DNA of 64,000 nt from CAVPDE01 sp963707125 (GTDB lineage: Bacteria; Desulfobacterota; DSM-4660; Desulfatiglandales; HGW-15). The stretch spans positions 124,001 to 188,000 of the forward strand of contig CAVPOU010000024.1 in assembly GCA_963707125.1 (NCBI GenBank). The letters run 5' to 3'. Both the position numbers and the translations under genes were made by a program. Shown here piece by piece: positions 42,182-51,164 of this stretch (the stretch's first letter is position 1; each line of letters starts with the position of its first letter). The notes beneath the pieces were generated by a model that did not search any database, was not told the DNA's origin, and saw nothing but the letters and a program-made list of their open reading frames with translations.

Positions 42182-42538
42182 CGCCGGCCCATTGCCGCAA
42201 CCAAATTAGAATCCTCAAACTCGAATGTCGAATGTCGAACAAGGAATTTCGAATGATGAAGTTAAATCTCTTCTGTTGTCTCCTTCAGCGTTCGATATTC
42301 GTTATTCGACCTGCCCGCTATGCCCATACGCAGACTTGAGATCGATGCGCCGTGCTTACGAATGTCACGGTTGTCTTCTCGGGCACAGCACTTCGCAGGG
42401 CAGGCGGGTATTCTGCGGTTCGCTTTTGAGCTTCTACGCAGCTTGCGGAGAAGTCACACGCTAAGAGTCTACGCAGGCCTTTGGCTGCAACCAAAGACTG
42501 GCTGAGCCCGAGACGAGGGGGTTTGCCCTCCGGCGAAT
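42182..42538. other. Gene-free stretch with two copies of the dispersed repeat
   Basis: I see no gene. The stretch holds GCCGCAACCAAA at 42194, AATGTCGAATGTCGAAC and TCGATATTCGTTATTCG blocks, and at 42473-42496 GCAGGCCTTTGGCTGCAACC followed by AAAG, near-identical to the motif at 53462 and at 6244-6222 on the other strand. Confidence 0.6.
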
Positions 42539-42721
42539 TTACTTGGCCTGGGCGTCCACGAAGGTCTTGAGTTTCTTGATGATGGTCACAGGGACCGGGC
42601 CTGAATTGGCATAGAGCTTCAAGATCGCGTAAGGAACCTTGGTTTCCTGCTGTACCTTGTCCCACCCAATTCCCTTGGCATCAATCGTTTCCATGAGCTT
42701 GATCAATTCTTCTGATTCCAT
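42539..42721 (-). CDS. Small conserved-looking protein, function unknown
   Basis: The 60-residue protein is helical with an alternating hydrophobic pattern (KLMETIDAKGIGWDKV, AILKLYANSGPVPVTIIKKL). It has an ATG start with GGTGGAGAG upstream and lies 15 bases after the degenerate rhodanese gene, so the two are probably one transcript. I recognise no family. The good ribosome site and protein-like composition favour a real gene. Confidence 0.65.
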   Translation of the reverse strand: MESEELIKLMETIDAKGIGWDKVQQETKVPYAILKLYANSGPVPVTIIKKLKTFVDAQAK

Positions 42722-42736
42722 TACCTTCTCTCCACC

Positions 42737-43351
42737 TCATTTCTGAGGGACTCCCAAATCAGGCGGGTAAACATACTTGGGATCCATGTCATAGGTCCAG
42801 GGAAGCCCCCAAAACTGCCATCCGGAATGGCGTCGATGCTCAAAGCCATAAATGTTATTTCTTTTGGCAAGCTGTCGGTAGTACTTGTGCTTGTTGGGAT
42901 CATCAAAGGCAGGGAATTCACCCCCCTCAAAACCATCGTACACATCGAAAACGTTCTTGTAACCGGCAGTCAGGAGATCTTTTGCCGCCTGTGCGCTTCG
43001 GGTTCCGTCGCGATCCAGGAGCAGAAGGTTGTCCGTCTTTTTGAATACCTTGCTGATCTGCTCAAGGAAAACCTTGTTTTTCGTGAACTGGTAGGAAGGT
43101 TTTTCGTCGTCCTTGGCAAAGGTCGTCGTGAAAAAAAGGTATGGGAAATTGTAGGCCTTGAAGGGATGGCCCACAAACTGGTATTCAGCCTGAGTTCTGA
43201 GGTCGATCAGGTAGGTGTCCGGCACGGTATTCAGCATGTCAAGGGCTTCGATGCTCAGGATCCTTTTCTGCTCCTGGCCATAGCCGATACCGGCGCTGCT
43301 GGAGATCAACACAACAACTACGAGAAAGAAAAAAACGGAATGCCTTCTCAT
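42737..43351 (-). CDS. Exported rhodanese-like protein lacking the active-site cysteine
   Basis: The 204-residue protein has a signal peptide (about 1-25, ending GYGQE) and a rhodanese domain: TYLIDLRTQAEYQFVGHPFKAYNFPY and later GTRSAQAAKDLLTAGYKNVFDVYDGFEGG. Where active rhodaneses have Cys before the RxGxRS loop, this protein reads LLLLDRDGTRS, with Asp, so sulfur transfer is not expected. The C-terminal tail is aromatic (HSGWQFWGLPWTYD). It could be a periplasmic binding or structural form. The function is unknown; the fold is clear. It precedes a small gene by 15 bases. Confidence 0.82.
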   Translation of the reverse strand: MRRHSVFFFLVVVVLISSSAGIGYGQEQKRILSIEALDMLNTVPDTYLIDLRTQAEYQFVGHPFKAYNFPYLFFTTTFAKDDEKPSYQFTKNKVFLEQISKVFKKTDNLLLLDRDGTRSAQAAKDLLTAGYKNVFDVYDGFEGGEFPAFDDPNKHKYYRQLAKRNNIYGFEHRRHSGWQFWGLPWTYDMDPKYVYPPDLGVPQK

Positions 43352-43582
43352 GAGAAGTCGCCTTCACCAAAAAGAACGGAGATTTCAAGAAAGGTTTTGC
43401 CCCTCGGATCGAGATTGTTCATAATCCAAAAGCCTTTTCTTTGTCAACGGAAAAATCCCTGGAGTGGGCTATCCTTATTGACAGGCAGGGCGTGAACGTC
43501 TAATATCGGCAACCATTTAGTAGCACTATCTTCACCCCAGAGCCACAGCGGTCTCTGAAAAATCCTCTTTCGAAAGGAGCCG

Positions 43583-44695
43583 GTGGTGTCAACAAGCAAA
43601 GTGTATTTCACGGATCTGAGGGCCTCTGCCAAAGAGAATTTGCTGGCAAAAGTCGTCCGTCTGGCAGACATGCTGGACCTGAAGCAGATCGTCCCTAGCC
43701 GCGGCCTGGTGGCGATCAAGCTTCACTTCGGAGAAAAAGGAAATACGGCCTACATCCGGCCCACCTTCGTACGTCAGATCGTGGACCGTGTCAGAGCCCT
43801 GGGCGCCTTCCCATTTCTCACCGATGCGAACACGCTCTACGCCGGTACCCGAGGAGACAGCGTCTCCCACCTCCACACCGCCATTGAAAATGGCTTCTCT
43901 TTCTCCGTGGTCAACGCTCCTCTCATCATCGCCGACGGGTTGAGGGGTGCCTCCTATGCCGCCGTCAAGATTCAGCAGGAACTTCTCAAGACAGCGTATA
44001 TCGGAAAAGAGATCGCCGAAGCGGATGGCCTGATCAGCCTGGCCCATTTTAAAGGCCACGAGCTTTCCGGTTTTGGTGGCACGATCAAGAACCTGGGCAT
44101 GGGCTGCGCCTCAAGACGGGGCAAGATGGTCCAGCACGCGGACGTGTCCCCCAAGATCACGCGAAAGAAATGCGTTGGATGCGGCGATTGTGTCGAACAC
44201 TGTTCCCAGTCTGCGATCGCACTGCGGGAAGAAAAGGCGGTGATTGATGCGAAGAAATGCATTGGATGCGGGGAGTGCATCTTGATTTGCTCCAACAAAG
44301 CGATCGACGTCCAGTGGAACGCGGACATTGCCCTTTTCCAGAAAAAAATGGTGGAATACACCGTTGCCGTGTTAAAGGGTAAGCAAGGAAGGGTCGCCTT
44401 TCTGAACTTTCTCACCCAGATTTCGCCGGCCTGTGACTGCTACGGTCACAGCGATGCACCGATTGTTCATGACCTCGGCATCATGGCTTCTGCGGACCCC
44501 GTGGCCATTGATCAGGCCTCCGTGGACATGGTCAACCGGCAGAAGGCCCTGGAGGGCACTTCTCTCGCCGCCAACAAAGAGCCTGGAGAAGACAAGTTCA
44601 GGGCTCTTTACCCGAAGGTCGACTGGACCATCCAGCTGGAGTATGCGGAAAAAGTCGGCCTGGGCTCGCGCAACTGTGAACTGGTGACCATATAA
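43583..44695 (+). CDS. DUF362 protein with two [4Fe-4S] ferredoxin motifs
   Basis: The 370-residue protein has the DUF362 fold (VAIKLHFGEKGNTAYIRPTFVRQIVD and GAFPFLTDANTLYAG) with an inserted ferredoxin, CVGCGDCVEHCSQ and CIGCGECILICS (about residues 196-240), and the C-terminal CDCYGHSDAPIVHDLGIMASADPVAIDQAS. Family members are found in anaerobes; the function is not established, and electron transfer or metal-related roles are proposed. It starts at GTG 43583 or 43586 behind AAAGGAG. It stands alone; the ABC operon follows after 70 bases on the same strand. Confidence 0.87.
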   Translation: MVSTSKVYFTDLRASAKENLLAKVVRLADMLDLKQIVPSRGLVAIKLHFGEKGNTAYIRPTFVRQIVDRVRALGAFPFLTDANTLYAGTRGDSVSHLHTAIENGFSFSVVNAPLIIADGLRGASYAAVKIQQELLKTAYIGKEIAEADGLISLAHFKGHELSGFGGTIKNLGMGCASRRGKMVQHADVSPKITRKKCVGCGDCVEHCSQSAIALREEKAVIDAKKCIGCGECILICSNKAIDVQWNADIALFQKKMVEYTVAVLKGKQGRVAFLNFLTQISPACDCYGHSDAPIVHDLGIMASADPVAIDQASVDMVNRQKALEGTSLAANKEPGEDKFRALYPKVDWTIQLEYAEKVGLGSRNCELVTI

Positions 44696-44764
44696 AGCAG
44701 GGAGTAGGAAGCCCGGAGCAAGGAGTAGAAAAATCGCGGAAAAGCTATCGAGGCCAGGAGCACA

Positions 44765-45697
44765 ATGATCATCGCAGAAGATTTGACCAAGTACTATGGA
44801 CTAAAGCCTGCTGTTCAGAATGTCTCCTTTCGGGTTGAAAAGGGAGAGATTGTAGGCTTTCTTGGCCCCAACGGGGCAGGCAAGACCACCGTCCTGAGAA
44901 TGCTTACCTGTTTCCTGCAGCCCACTTCGGGAAAAATCCTGGTCGACGGGCTCAACGGCCAGACCCACTCCCTCGAAGTGAGAAAGAAGATCGGCTTTTT
45001 GCCTGAGACCGTCCCTCTTTATGATGAACTGACGGTGAAACAGTTCTTAGCCTTCTCAGGCAGCATCAAAGGGCTCAGCGGAAACCCTCTCAATGGGGAG
45101 ATCGACAGGGTGGTTTCTGACTGCGGCCTGACCGAGCACAGAAAGCGGCGCATCAAGCACCTGTCCAAGGGCCTCAAGCAGAGAGTCGGCCTTGCTCAAG
45201 CCCTCATCAACAATCCTCCCATTGTCATCCTGGATGAGCCCACCACCGGTTTGGATCCGGCCCAGATTATTGAAGTCAGGAAACTGATCAAGGACCTGGC
45301 CGGGCAACGAACGGTTCTCTTGAGCACCCACATTCTGCCGGAGGTCAGCCAGATTTGCGAAAGAGTGATCATTGTCAATCAGGGCCGCGTGGTCGCGGAA
45401 GATACGCCTAGCCATCTAACCGGCCAACTCCAGAAAGGGTTGAGAACGATCCTCCACGTCGACGGCCCGCCGGAGGAGGTGCGATCGAAACTCGAATCTC
45501 TTAAGGGGGTCACCAGGGTCCTGCCCTGTCAGATGGGAGGGGAGATCCTCGTAGAAAGCACAGCCGACGACAGTCTTAAGCCGTTGATCGCGAAGACCAT
45601 CGTGGAATCAGGCTGGGGATTGAAGGAAATGAGAGCCAGTGATCTGAGCCTCGAGGAAGTGTTTGTCCAGCTCGTGACTGAGGAAGGAAAGGACTAG
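44765..45697 (+). CDS. ABC transporter ATP-binding protein (GldA-like)
   Basis: A 310-residue ABC ATPase with Walker A GPNGAGKTTVLR (about residue 34), signature LSKGLKQRVGLAQAL, Walker B PIVILDEPTTGLDP and H-loop STHILPE. The C-terminal 80 residues form the extension found in GldA/CcmA-type exporters. It opens a five-gene run: ATPase, permease, GldG-like, DUF4340 and YqeB. Such sets occur in many non-gliding bacteria; the exported substrate is unknown. No gliding genes are in the window. Confidence 0.9.
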   Translation: MIIAEDLTKYYGLKPAVQNVSFRVEKGEIVGFLGPNGAGKTTVLRMLTCFLQPTSGKILVDGLNGQTHSLEVRKKIGFLPETVPLYDELTVKQFLAFSGSIKGLSGNPLNGEIDRVVSDCGLTEHRKRRIKHLSKGLKQRVGLAQALINNPPIVILDEPTTGLDPAQIIEVRKLIKDLAGQRTVLLSTHILPEVSQICERVIIVNQGRVVAEDTPSHLTGQLQKGLRTILHVDGPPEEVRSKLESLKGVTRVLPCQMGGEILVESTADDSLKPLIAKTIVESGWGLKEMRASDLSLEEVFVQLVTEEGKD

Positions 45698-45702
45698 AAA
45701 TC

Positions 45703-46473
45703 ATGCGCGGAATCATGGCTGTTTTCAAGAAAGAAATCACCGTCACCTTTTCGTCACCGATCTTCTATGCCGCCACCTTTATTTTCATGGTGGTTTCCGG
45801 CTACTTTTTCTACACGAACGCGATGATCTACACCATCCGCAGTTTTCAGGCAGGCCAGAACCCCTTTCTTGCCGAAAGGCTGAACCTGAGCGACTTTGTG
45901 GTCAAACCCTTTTTCGGCGATATGGCCATCGTGCTTCTCCTCATGTTGCCTCTCATCACCATGAGAGCCTACGCAGAGGAGAAAAAAATGGGAACCATCG
46001 AACTCCTCTTTACCTATCCCATCTCGGACGGAGCCGTCCTTGCAGGAAAATTCGCGGCCTCTATGTTTACGCTTCTCACCATGCTCGTGGGAACTCTCCT
46101 GCCCCTGATACTTCTTGAGACCTTCGCGCACCTGGACTGGGGCCTCATCCTTTCCGGCTATCTGGGCATTCTGCTCCTGGGAGCAAGCTTCATCGCCCTT
46201 GGCCTGTTCACCTCGTCTCTCACGGAAAACCAGATCATTGCCGCTGTGTTGAGCTTCGGCGCCTTTCTCCTCTTCTGGATCATCGGCTGGGCCAAGAGTT
46301 TTGCCGGACCACCCCTCGGCTCGATCCTGGAGCACATCTCCATTGTGGTCCACCTGGACAGCTTTGTGAGAGGACTGATCGATTCCAGAGATCTCGTGTT
46401 CTACCTCGTGTTCATTTTCTTCTGGCTCTTTGTGACACTCCGGTTTCTCAATACTCGCTTCTGGAGAGGATAA
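45703..46473 (+). CDS. ABC-2 type permease (GldF-like)
   Basis: A 256-residue membrane protein with about six TM segments. It has the ABC-2 permease pattern, including RAYAEEKKMGTIELLFTYPIS (about residues 88-108), the coupling-helix region of this family. It starts 6 bases after the ATPase gene and ends 4 bases before the GldG-like gene, so the set is one operon. It should form the channel for the upstream ATPase. Confidence 0.9.
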   Translation: MRGIMAVFKKEITVTFSSPIFYAATFIFMVVSGYFFYTNAMIYTIRSFQAGQNPFLAERLNLSDFVVKPFFGDMAIVLLLMLPLITMRAYAEEKKMGTIELLFTYPISDGAVLAGKFAASMFTLLTMLVGTLLPLILLETFAHLDWGLILSGYLGILLLGASFIALGLFTSSLTENQIIAAVLSFGAFLLFWIIGWAKSFAGPPLGSILEHISIVVHLDSFVRGLIDSRDLVFYLVFIFFWLFVTLRFLNTRFWRG

Positions 46474-46476
46474 CCC

Positions 46477-47880
46477 ATGGAAAAACCAAATCAAAGGATG
46501 GCGTTGTTCAGGCTGAAAGCCTCCTCCAATATGACCGCAGCAATCCTTCTCATCCTTGTGTTAGCGGTTGTCATCACCTTTCTTTCTGACCGGCACTATT
46601 TCCGCTGGGATCTCACCGCTTCCGGAGAGCACACCCTGTCAGAGAAGACCCTGCAGGCCCTGAAAACCATCCAGGAACCGGTCACGGCCAAGGCGTTTGT
46701 GAAAGAGCCTTCAGAGGAAGCGTCCAATGTGAAGAAGCTTCTCGCCGAATACAAATATCATTTGAAAGAGATGTCCTTTGAATTCATCGACCCGGACAGA
46801 AATCCGGGCCTGACCCGGCAATACGACATCCGGGCGCTCAATACCGTGATCCTGGAAGGGTACGGGCGATCCCAGACCGTGAAGACGCCGGATGAAGAGA
46901 GCCTGACCAACGCGCTGGTTCGCCTTTCCAAGAGCCGGACCGAAAAAGTCTACTGGGTCATGGGCCATGGGGAACGGCCGTTCAAGTCGACCGACCCGGA
47001 ATCCCTTGCGACCATCCACCAGAACCTGTCCAATCAGAACTATGAATTCGAGGAATTGACCCTCGCTCAAAAAGACATTCCCCCTGACGCGGCGCTGGTC
47101 GTCGTTGCAGCTCCCGAGAAACCTCTCTTCCCCGAGGAGGTGGCGTCTCTCAAACGATTTCTCAACAAAGGAGGAAGTCTCCTCGTTTTCCTTGAACCCT
47201 ACCAGGACGGAGGGCTTAAGGATTTTCTGAAAGAGTTCGGAGTGGTCGTCACCTCTGATATCGTCGTAGATAAAATGAGCCGGGTCATGGGGGGAGACTT
47301 CCTCTTGCCCATGATCGTGAGCTACGGGGATCATGAGATCACCAGGAACTTTCGTCTCCTCTCTTTCTTTTCTCTGGCAAGATCGGTGGAGGTGGACAAG
47401 AGCGTGAAGAAAAAAGGCCTGACCCTGACCAACCTGGCTTTGACCTCAGCGGAATCCTGGTCTGAGATGGATCGGGAAGCCCTGAATAAGGGGAGCGCTC
47501 GCCTTGAAGCAGGCGACAGGCAGGGTCCCATTTCCCTTGCCATGATTGTGGAATTGAACCCTCAGGAAGCGCAAGCGGGCGAAAGCAAGGAAGGAGACAA
47601 AATCACAGGGGAGGGAAAACTCGTGGTTTTTGGAGATGCCGATTTCGCATCCAACAAGTTCATCACTCTGGCCGGGAACAACGATCTACTCACCAACACG
47701 ATCAATTATCTTGTCGGGCGAAAGGATCTGATCACGATCGCGAAAAAGGAAAGGCCTACCGATCACGTCATGCTCACGCGAAACCAAGGTCTGCTCCTCT
47801 TCTGGGTTCCTGTGGTTCTGATTCCTCTGCTGGTCATTGTTCTCGGTGTGGTTGTCTGGCGCAAACGGAGGTCCCGTTGA
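46477..47880 (+). CDS. GldG-like auxiliary ABC protein
   Basis: This 467-residue protein has one N-terminal TM helix (about 22-40), a large soluble part and a C-terminal TM helix (about 440-460) ending in RKRRSR. The soluble part carries GldG/IFT52-like blocks: SEKTLQALKTIQEPVTAKAF, VYWVMGHGERPF and VVVAAPEKPLFPEEVASLKRFLNKGGSLLVFLEPY. It is expected to sit on the outer face of the inner membrane with the permease. It overlaps the next gene at TTGA. Confidence 0.87.
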   Translation: MEKPNQRMALFRLKASSNMTAAILLILVLAVVITFLSDRHYFRWDLTASGEHTLSEKTLQALKTIQEPVTAKAFVKEPSEEASNVKKLLAEYKYHLKEMSFEFIDPDRNPGLTRQYDIRALNTVILEGYGRSQTVKTPDEESLTNALVRLSKSRTEKVYWVMGHGERPFKSTDPESLATIHQNLSNQNYEFEELTLAQKDIPPDAALVVVAAPEKPLFPEEVASLKRFLNKGGSLLVFLEPYQDGGLKDFLKEFGVVVTSDIVVDKMSRVMGGDFLLPMIVSYGDHEITRNFRLLSFFSLARSVEVDKSVKKKGLTLTNLALTSAESWSEMDREALNKGSARLEAGDRQGPISLAMIVELNPQEAQAGESKEGDKITGEGKLVVFGDADFASNKFITLAGNNDLLTNTINYLVGRKDLITIAKKERPTDHVMLTRNQGLLLFWVPVVLIPLLVIVLGVVVWRKRRSR

Positions 47881-48824
47881 AATACCGTTCTACCCTCGTT
47901 TATCTGATCATCGCCGTCCTTCTCTTGGCTTTCTACTTTTATGAAACCCGTAAAGAAGAGAAAAAGAAAAGCGCTGAAGAAGAGACAAAAGCCCTCTTTC
48001 CGGTAAAATCAGACGATGTGACAAGCCTCCTTTTGAAAAGCGGCGATCAGGAAATCCAGTTTGAGAAAAAAGGTGGGACCTGGGAGATCGTTCACCCGAT
48101 ACGCGCCGCAGTGGATTCCTTCGCTCTCTCGCGCCTCCTCAACCGGCTCACCGGGCTGAAATCCCTCAGCCTGATTACTGAAAGCCCCAAGGATCTCTCC
48201 GAGTTCGGTCTCCACCAGCCTGACGTCTCCATGACCTTTAGGGCCGGCAATCAGGAGAACACCCTTCTGATTGGTTACATCAGTCCCATTGAAAAGGGAT
48301 ATTACGTGGCCAAAGGCAGTGACAAGAAAGTCTACCTTATCTCCGGTGACGACAAAAGGGCACTTGACCGGCCGCTCAATGAGCTGCGGGACAAGAAGCT
48401 TTTCACCCTCAAGACCGACCAGGTCCGACGCGTGATCATCGAGCGCAAAGGAGAACGCTGGGTCCTCAACAAGAAAGAGGGAAGGTGGATCTTTGAAGGC
48501 CGTGAGGACCTGAAAATTGACTCTGAAAAAGTGGAAGTCTTTGTGAGGCCCACCGTCTGGGCTGAGGCCCAGTCCGTTGAGAAGGAGGATGCGACGGATT
48601 TGAAGCCTTATGGACTTGACGATCCTCGGGCCCGCGTCACCCTATCCGATGAGGAACAAACCGGGGAGATCCTGTACGGCAATGAAGCTCCCCCCGACCG
48701 GATCTTTGCGGTGGTTAAGGGAAAGCCGCAGCTCGTCACCGTGCGAAAGCGTCTCCTGGATGATCTCCCCCAGACCGAGGAAGATCTCGTAGAAAAAGAA
48801 AAGAAAGAAGACACAAAACAATGA
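47877..48824 (+). CDS. DUF4340 membrane-anchored protein
   Basis: The 315-residue protein has an N-terminal TM anchor (about 4-20) and DUF4340 beta-rich repeats (residues about 45-290), with typical IQFEKKGGTWEIVHPI and RVIIERKGERWVLNKKEGRW strands that look like an internal duplication. DUF4340 genes regularly follow GldG-like genes. It begins at TTG overlapping the previous stop and overlaps the yqeB start by 4 bases (ATGA). Function unknown. Confidence 0.87.
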   Translation: MKYRSTLVYLIIAVLLLAFYFYETRKEEKKKSAEEETKALFPVKSDDVTSLLLKSGDQEIQFEKKGGTWEIVHPIRAAVDSFALSRLLNRLTGLKSLSLITESPKDLSEFGLHQPDVSMTFRAGNQENTLLIGYISPIEKGYYVAKGSDKKVYLISGDDKRALDRPLNELRDKKLFTLKTDQVRRVIIERKGERWVLNKKEGRWIFEGREDLKIDSEKVEVFVRPTVWAEAQSVEKEDATDLKPYGLDDPRARVTLSDEEQTGEILYGNEAPPDRIFAVVKGKPQLVTVRKRLLDDLPQTEEDLVEKEKKEDTKQ

Positions 48825-49633
48825 AACCTCTTCTTCGGCTGTCGTCCATCAAAGTCCTTGTTCGCGGAGGCGGGGATCTTGCTTCAGGAGTGGCCTGGAG
48901 GCTCTATCAAAGCGGCCTCAGAGTGGTCATCACTGAAATCCCCGAACCTCTGGCCGTGAGAAGGAAGGTTGCCTTCTGCGAAGCCGTTTACGACGGTCAG
49001 TCTGTGGTTGAAGGTGTCAAAGCCATCCTGGTCAAGGGGCCGGAAGAAGCGGACAAGGTTTGGGATCAGGGGTTCATTCCTGTCTTAGTGGACCCCGGGG
49101 CTGAGTCCCGGCACTCGATCAAACCCGAGGTAGTCGTCGATGCGATCCTTGCCAAAAAGAACCTGGGAATTTCCGCAAAAGATGCACCCCTCGTGATTGC
49201 CCTTGGCCCCGGGTTTGAAGTTGGAAAGGATGCTCACTTCGTGGTTGAGACCAACAGAGGGCACAACCTCGGCCGGCTCCTCACTTCAGGTTCCGCTCAG
49301 CCCAACACGGGGGTTCCCGGCCCTATTCAGGGAATCACATCAGACCGAGTGCTCCGTGCTCCGGCAAGCGGCCCCTGGCGAAACAATGTGGATATCGGCG
49401 ATATGGTAAAGAAAGGGGATCTCATCGGAACGGTCCACGACGAAGCCCTTTACGCCAACATCGACGGTGTGTTGCGGGGGTTGATTCACCCGGGCATCAC
49501 GGTTTCAAAGGGCCTCAAGATCGGCGACATCGACCCGAGAGGCAAGAAAGACTTCTGCTTCACCATCTCTGAAAAAGCCTTTGCTATCGCTGGAGGAGTT
49601 CTCGAAGGGGTCCTGCGCACCTACGGTCGCTAG
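48821..49633 (+). CDS. yqeB: YqeB, selenium-dependent molybdenum hydroxylase maturation protein (EF2563 family)
   Basis: The 270-residue protein belongs to the EF2563/YqeB family linked to selenium-dependent molybdenum hydroxylases. Visible are the N-terminal VLVRGGGDLASGVAWRLYQSG, EIPEPLAVRRKVAFCEAVYDG, ALGPGFEVGKDAHFVVETNRGH and a biotinyl-like C-terminal part with VRLGD-type hairpins (NVDIGDMVKKGDLIGTV). The family is proposed to help make the labile selenium cofactor of these hydroxylases. It is the last gene of the ABC operon by a 4-base overlap, an odd neighbour. No molybdenum hydroxylase is in the window. Confidence 0.88.
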   Translation: MKPLLRLSSIKVLVRGGGDLASGVAWRLYQSGLRVVITEIPEPLAVRRKVAFCEAVYDGQSVVEGVKAILVKGPEEADKVWDQGFIPVLVDPGAESRHSIKPEVVVDAILAKKNLGISAKDAPLVIALGPGFEVGKDAHFVVETNRGHNLGRLLTSGSAQPNTGVPGPIQGITSDRVLRAPASGPWRNNVDIGDMVKKGDLIGTVHDEALYANIDGVLRGLIHPGITVSKGLKIGDIDPRGKKDFCFTISEKAFAIAGGVLEGVLRTYGR

Positions 49634-49785
49634 ACAACTCTCTCCAATACAATCTTCTAATAGATGCCCGCAACCAAACTCGCACATCGAAAACTTGTCC
49701 GCATGGTCTGGTTCAAATTGAACCACTTATTTCATGCCCTCATAAATATAAATGAAAAAAATTTTGATTCTTGTAAATATAATAG

Positions 49786-49815
49786 TTGACATATAGACGC
49801 ATAGTTATATATAAT
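49786..49815 (+). promoter_or_regulatory. Sigma-70-type promoter before the PilZ gene
   Basis: TTGACA (49786-49791), 18 bases and TATAAT (49810-49815) lie 194 bases before the PilZ start. The spacer contains CATAGTTATAT, as in the bam promoter. A perfect palindrome GGTTCAAATTGAACC (49710-49724) lies upstream and may be an operator. The rest of 49634-50008 has a copy of the CGCAACCAAA repeat (49666) and no gene. Confidence 0.65.
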
Positions 49816-49953
49816 TCTTTCCCAGTGTACTGGATGGTGTATTGGAGGGCTGTTCACTATCAGCATCACTTGACATCGCAGGGAAGGTCCACCTAGCATC
49901 TTAAACAACCTAGCCGCTCATTTGAAAACTCCTTGACAACAAACCTGAGTTTT

Positions 49954-49981
49954 ATCCCTCCCCCTCCCCAGGGGGAGGGAT
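49954..49981 (+). promoter_or_regulatory. Very stable hairpin in the PilZ leader
   Basis: ATCCCTCCCCCT, loop CCCC, AGGGGGAGGGAT is a perfect 12-bp stem ending 27 bases before the PilZ start. It has no T-tract. It could control translation or mRNA stability, or be a small palindromic repeat. Confidence 0.6.
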
Positions 49982-50008
49982 ACCACCTCAAACCTGGAGG
50001 GAACGAAT

Positions 50009-50389
50009 TTGCTGGCACGAAGAGAAAAGCGGAGATCCAATCGGAGCGATGTCAGGTGGCCCGTTTCAGTGGAATCAGAGCACGGCACCATCCAGGGAGA
50101 GATAAGAAACATCTCCTTGAGCGGGATCTATGTGCGATGCGATGAACCCCTCCGCGTGAACGAAGATTTCCGCATGGCCATCATCCCTCCAAATCGTCAG
50201 GCCATAGGTCTCACCGGTAAGGTCGTGTGGGCTGACATGTACGGCATCGATGAAGAGGAAAACGCCTTTGGCATGGGAGTCTGTCTGGTGGAAATCGCCG
50301 AAGAAGACCAGAAATTTCTTCAGAATGCCGCCTCGCCACGTCGGGCGCAACCCAGGGAGCAGAGAGAAGTCTCGAACCTGGCCCACTGA
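50009..50389 (+). CDS. PilZ-domain protein
   Basis: The product is 126 residues with a single PilZ domain: the c-di-GMP motif RREKRRSNR near the N-terminus and ISLSGIYVRC (D/NxSxxG type, about residues 35-44), then LTGKVVWADMYG and FGMGVCLVEI. It starts at TTG 50009 behind GGAGGG. PilZ proteins act as c-di-GMP receptors controlling motility, adhesion or exopolysaccharide. The basic RxxxR and the NISLSG motif are both present, so binding is expected. It has its own promoter and no close neighbour on the strand. Confidence 0.9.
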   Translation: MLARREKRRSNRSDVRWPVSVESEHGTIQGEIRNISLSGIYVRCDEPLRVNEDFRMAIIPPNRQAIGLTGKVVWADMYGIDEEENAFGMGVCLVEIAEEDQKFLQNAASPRRAQPREQREVSNLAH

Positions 50390-50558
50390 TCTCTTTCCAG
50401 CCCTCATCCCCAATAGAGAACCATCGCGCATTGTGAGACTCTTGACCGTGACTTCCCTTCCATTTGCAATAAGTTCAAAAGCGAACCGCATCTTTTTCAT
50501 CGCTCCAGTCATTTCCGTTCGGTCGAGGGCCTGCATGGGGTGACTTTTCCAATTGGGT

Positions 50559-51164
50559 CTAGCGTACGGTGAACGTAATCTCCCTTGCGTCCTTGGCATA
50601 TTGCGATTCAACCATGGCTTTGACCCGGTACGTTCCTTTTTCAGCACTCGAAGGCAAACGCAGAGGAACGGTCGTCGTATAGGTCCCGTCCGTCTGCTCA
50701 ATTTTCACTTCCGGTCTCCCTACAAGTCCTCCTTTGTAGGTGATCTCCCTGATCTCGGTCACCGTGATCTTCGTGTCCGGGGCATCATGGAGGAGCGCAT
50801 ACGTCATTTTGAGATCCACTGTCTCCCCGGGGCGCACAGTCGCAGGCATCGCTTTGAGGCTCTCGATGGTGAGGACCGTCCCCTGTGATTCTTTGTAGCT
50901 ATAATTCTTCACCGTTTGCTCTCTGGACCTTTCCTGATCATATCCAAAATGACCGATAGCCCCGCCCAGGAGAGCCCCGGCAAGGGTCCCGACCACAACC
51001 GCCCCTGTGCCATGTCCGATAATCGCTCCCATCACACCACCGACCGCTCCCCCGACTCCAGTTCCCACGGCCGCTCCTTTATGTTCCTCCATCACATTCG
51101 CGCATCCTAACGGAATCGAAAGCACGGTAATACATAAAGCAATGGCGACCAGTTTTACCTTCAT
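50559..51164 (-). CDS. Glycine-zipper outer-membrane lipoprotein, function unknown
   Basis: The 201-residue protein has a lipoprotein signal peptide (lipobox LSIPLGC). A glycine-zipper segment follows (GAAVGTGVGGAVGGVMGAIIGHGTGAVVVGTLAG, total about 34 residues, positions about 30-65), able to insert in membranes. The C-terminal beta-rich domain has ATVRPGETVDLKMTYALL. I choose ATG 51164 because GGGAGG lies directly upstream, and the ATG 18 bases earlier overlaps that site. Function unknown; SmpA/YMGG-type zipper lipoproteins are envelope stress-related in other bacteria. Confidence 0.82.
   Translation of the reverse strand: MKVKLVAIALCITVLSIPLGCANVMEEHKGAAVGTGVGGAVGGVMGAIIGHGTGAVVVGTLAGALLGGAIGHFGYDQERSREQTVKNYSYKESQGTVLTIESLKAMPATVRPGETVDLKMTYALLHDAPDTKITVTEIREITYKGGLVGRPEVKIEQTDGTYTTTVPLRLPSSAEKGTYRVKAMVESQYAKDAREITFTVR

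Noticed and set aside
45754..46494. 246-codon minus-strand frame over the ABC permease
   Set aside because: It is antisense to a clear membrane protein, highly charged because of strand complementarity, and has no family features.
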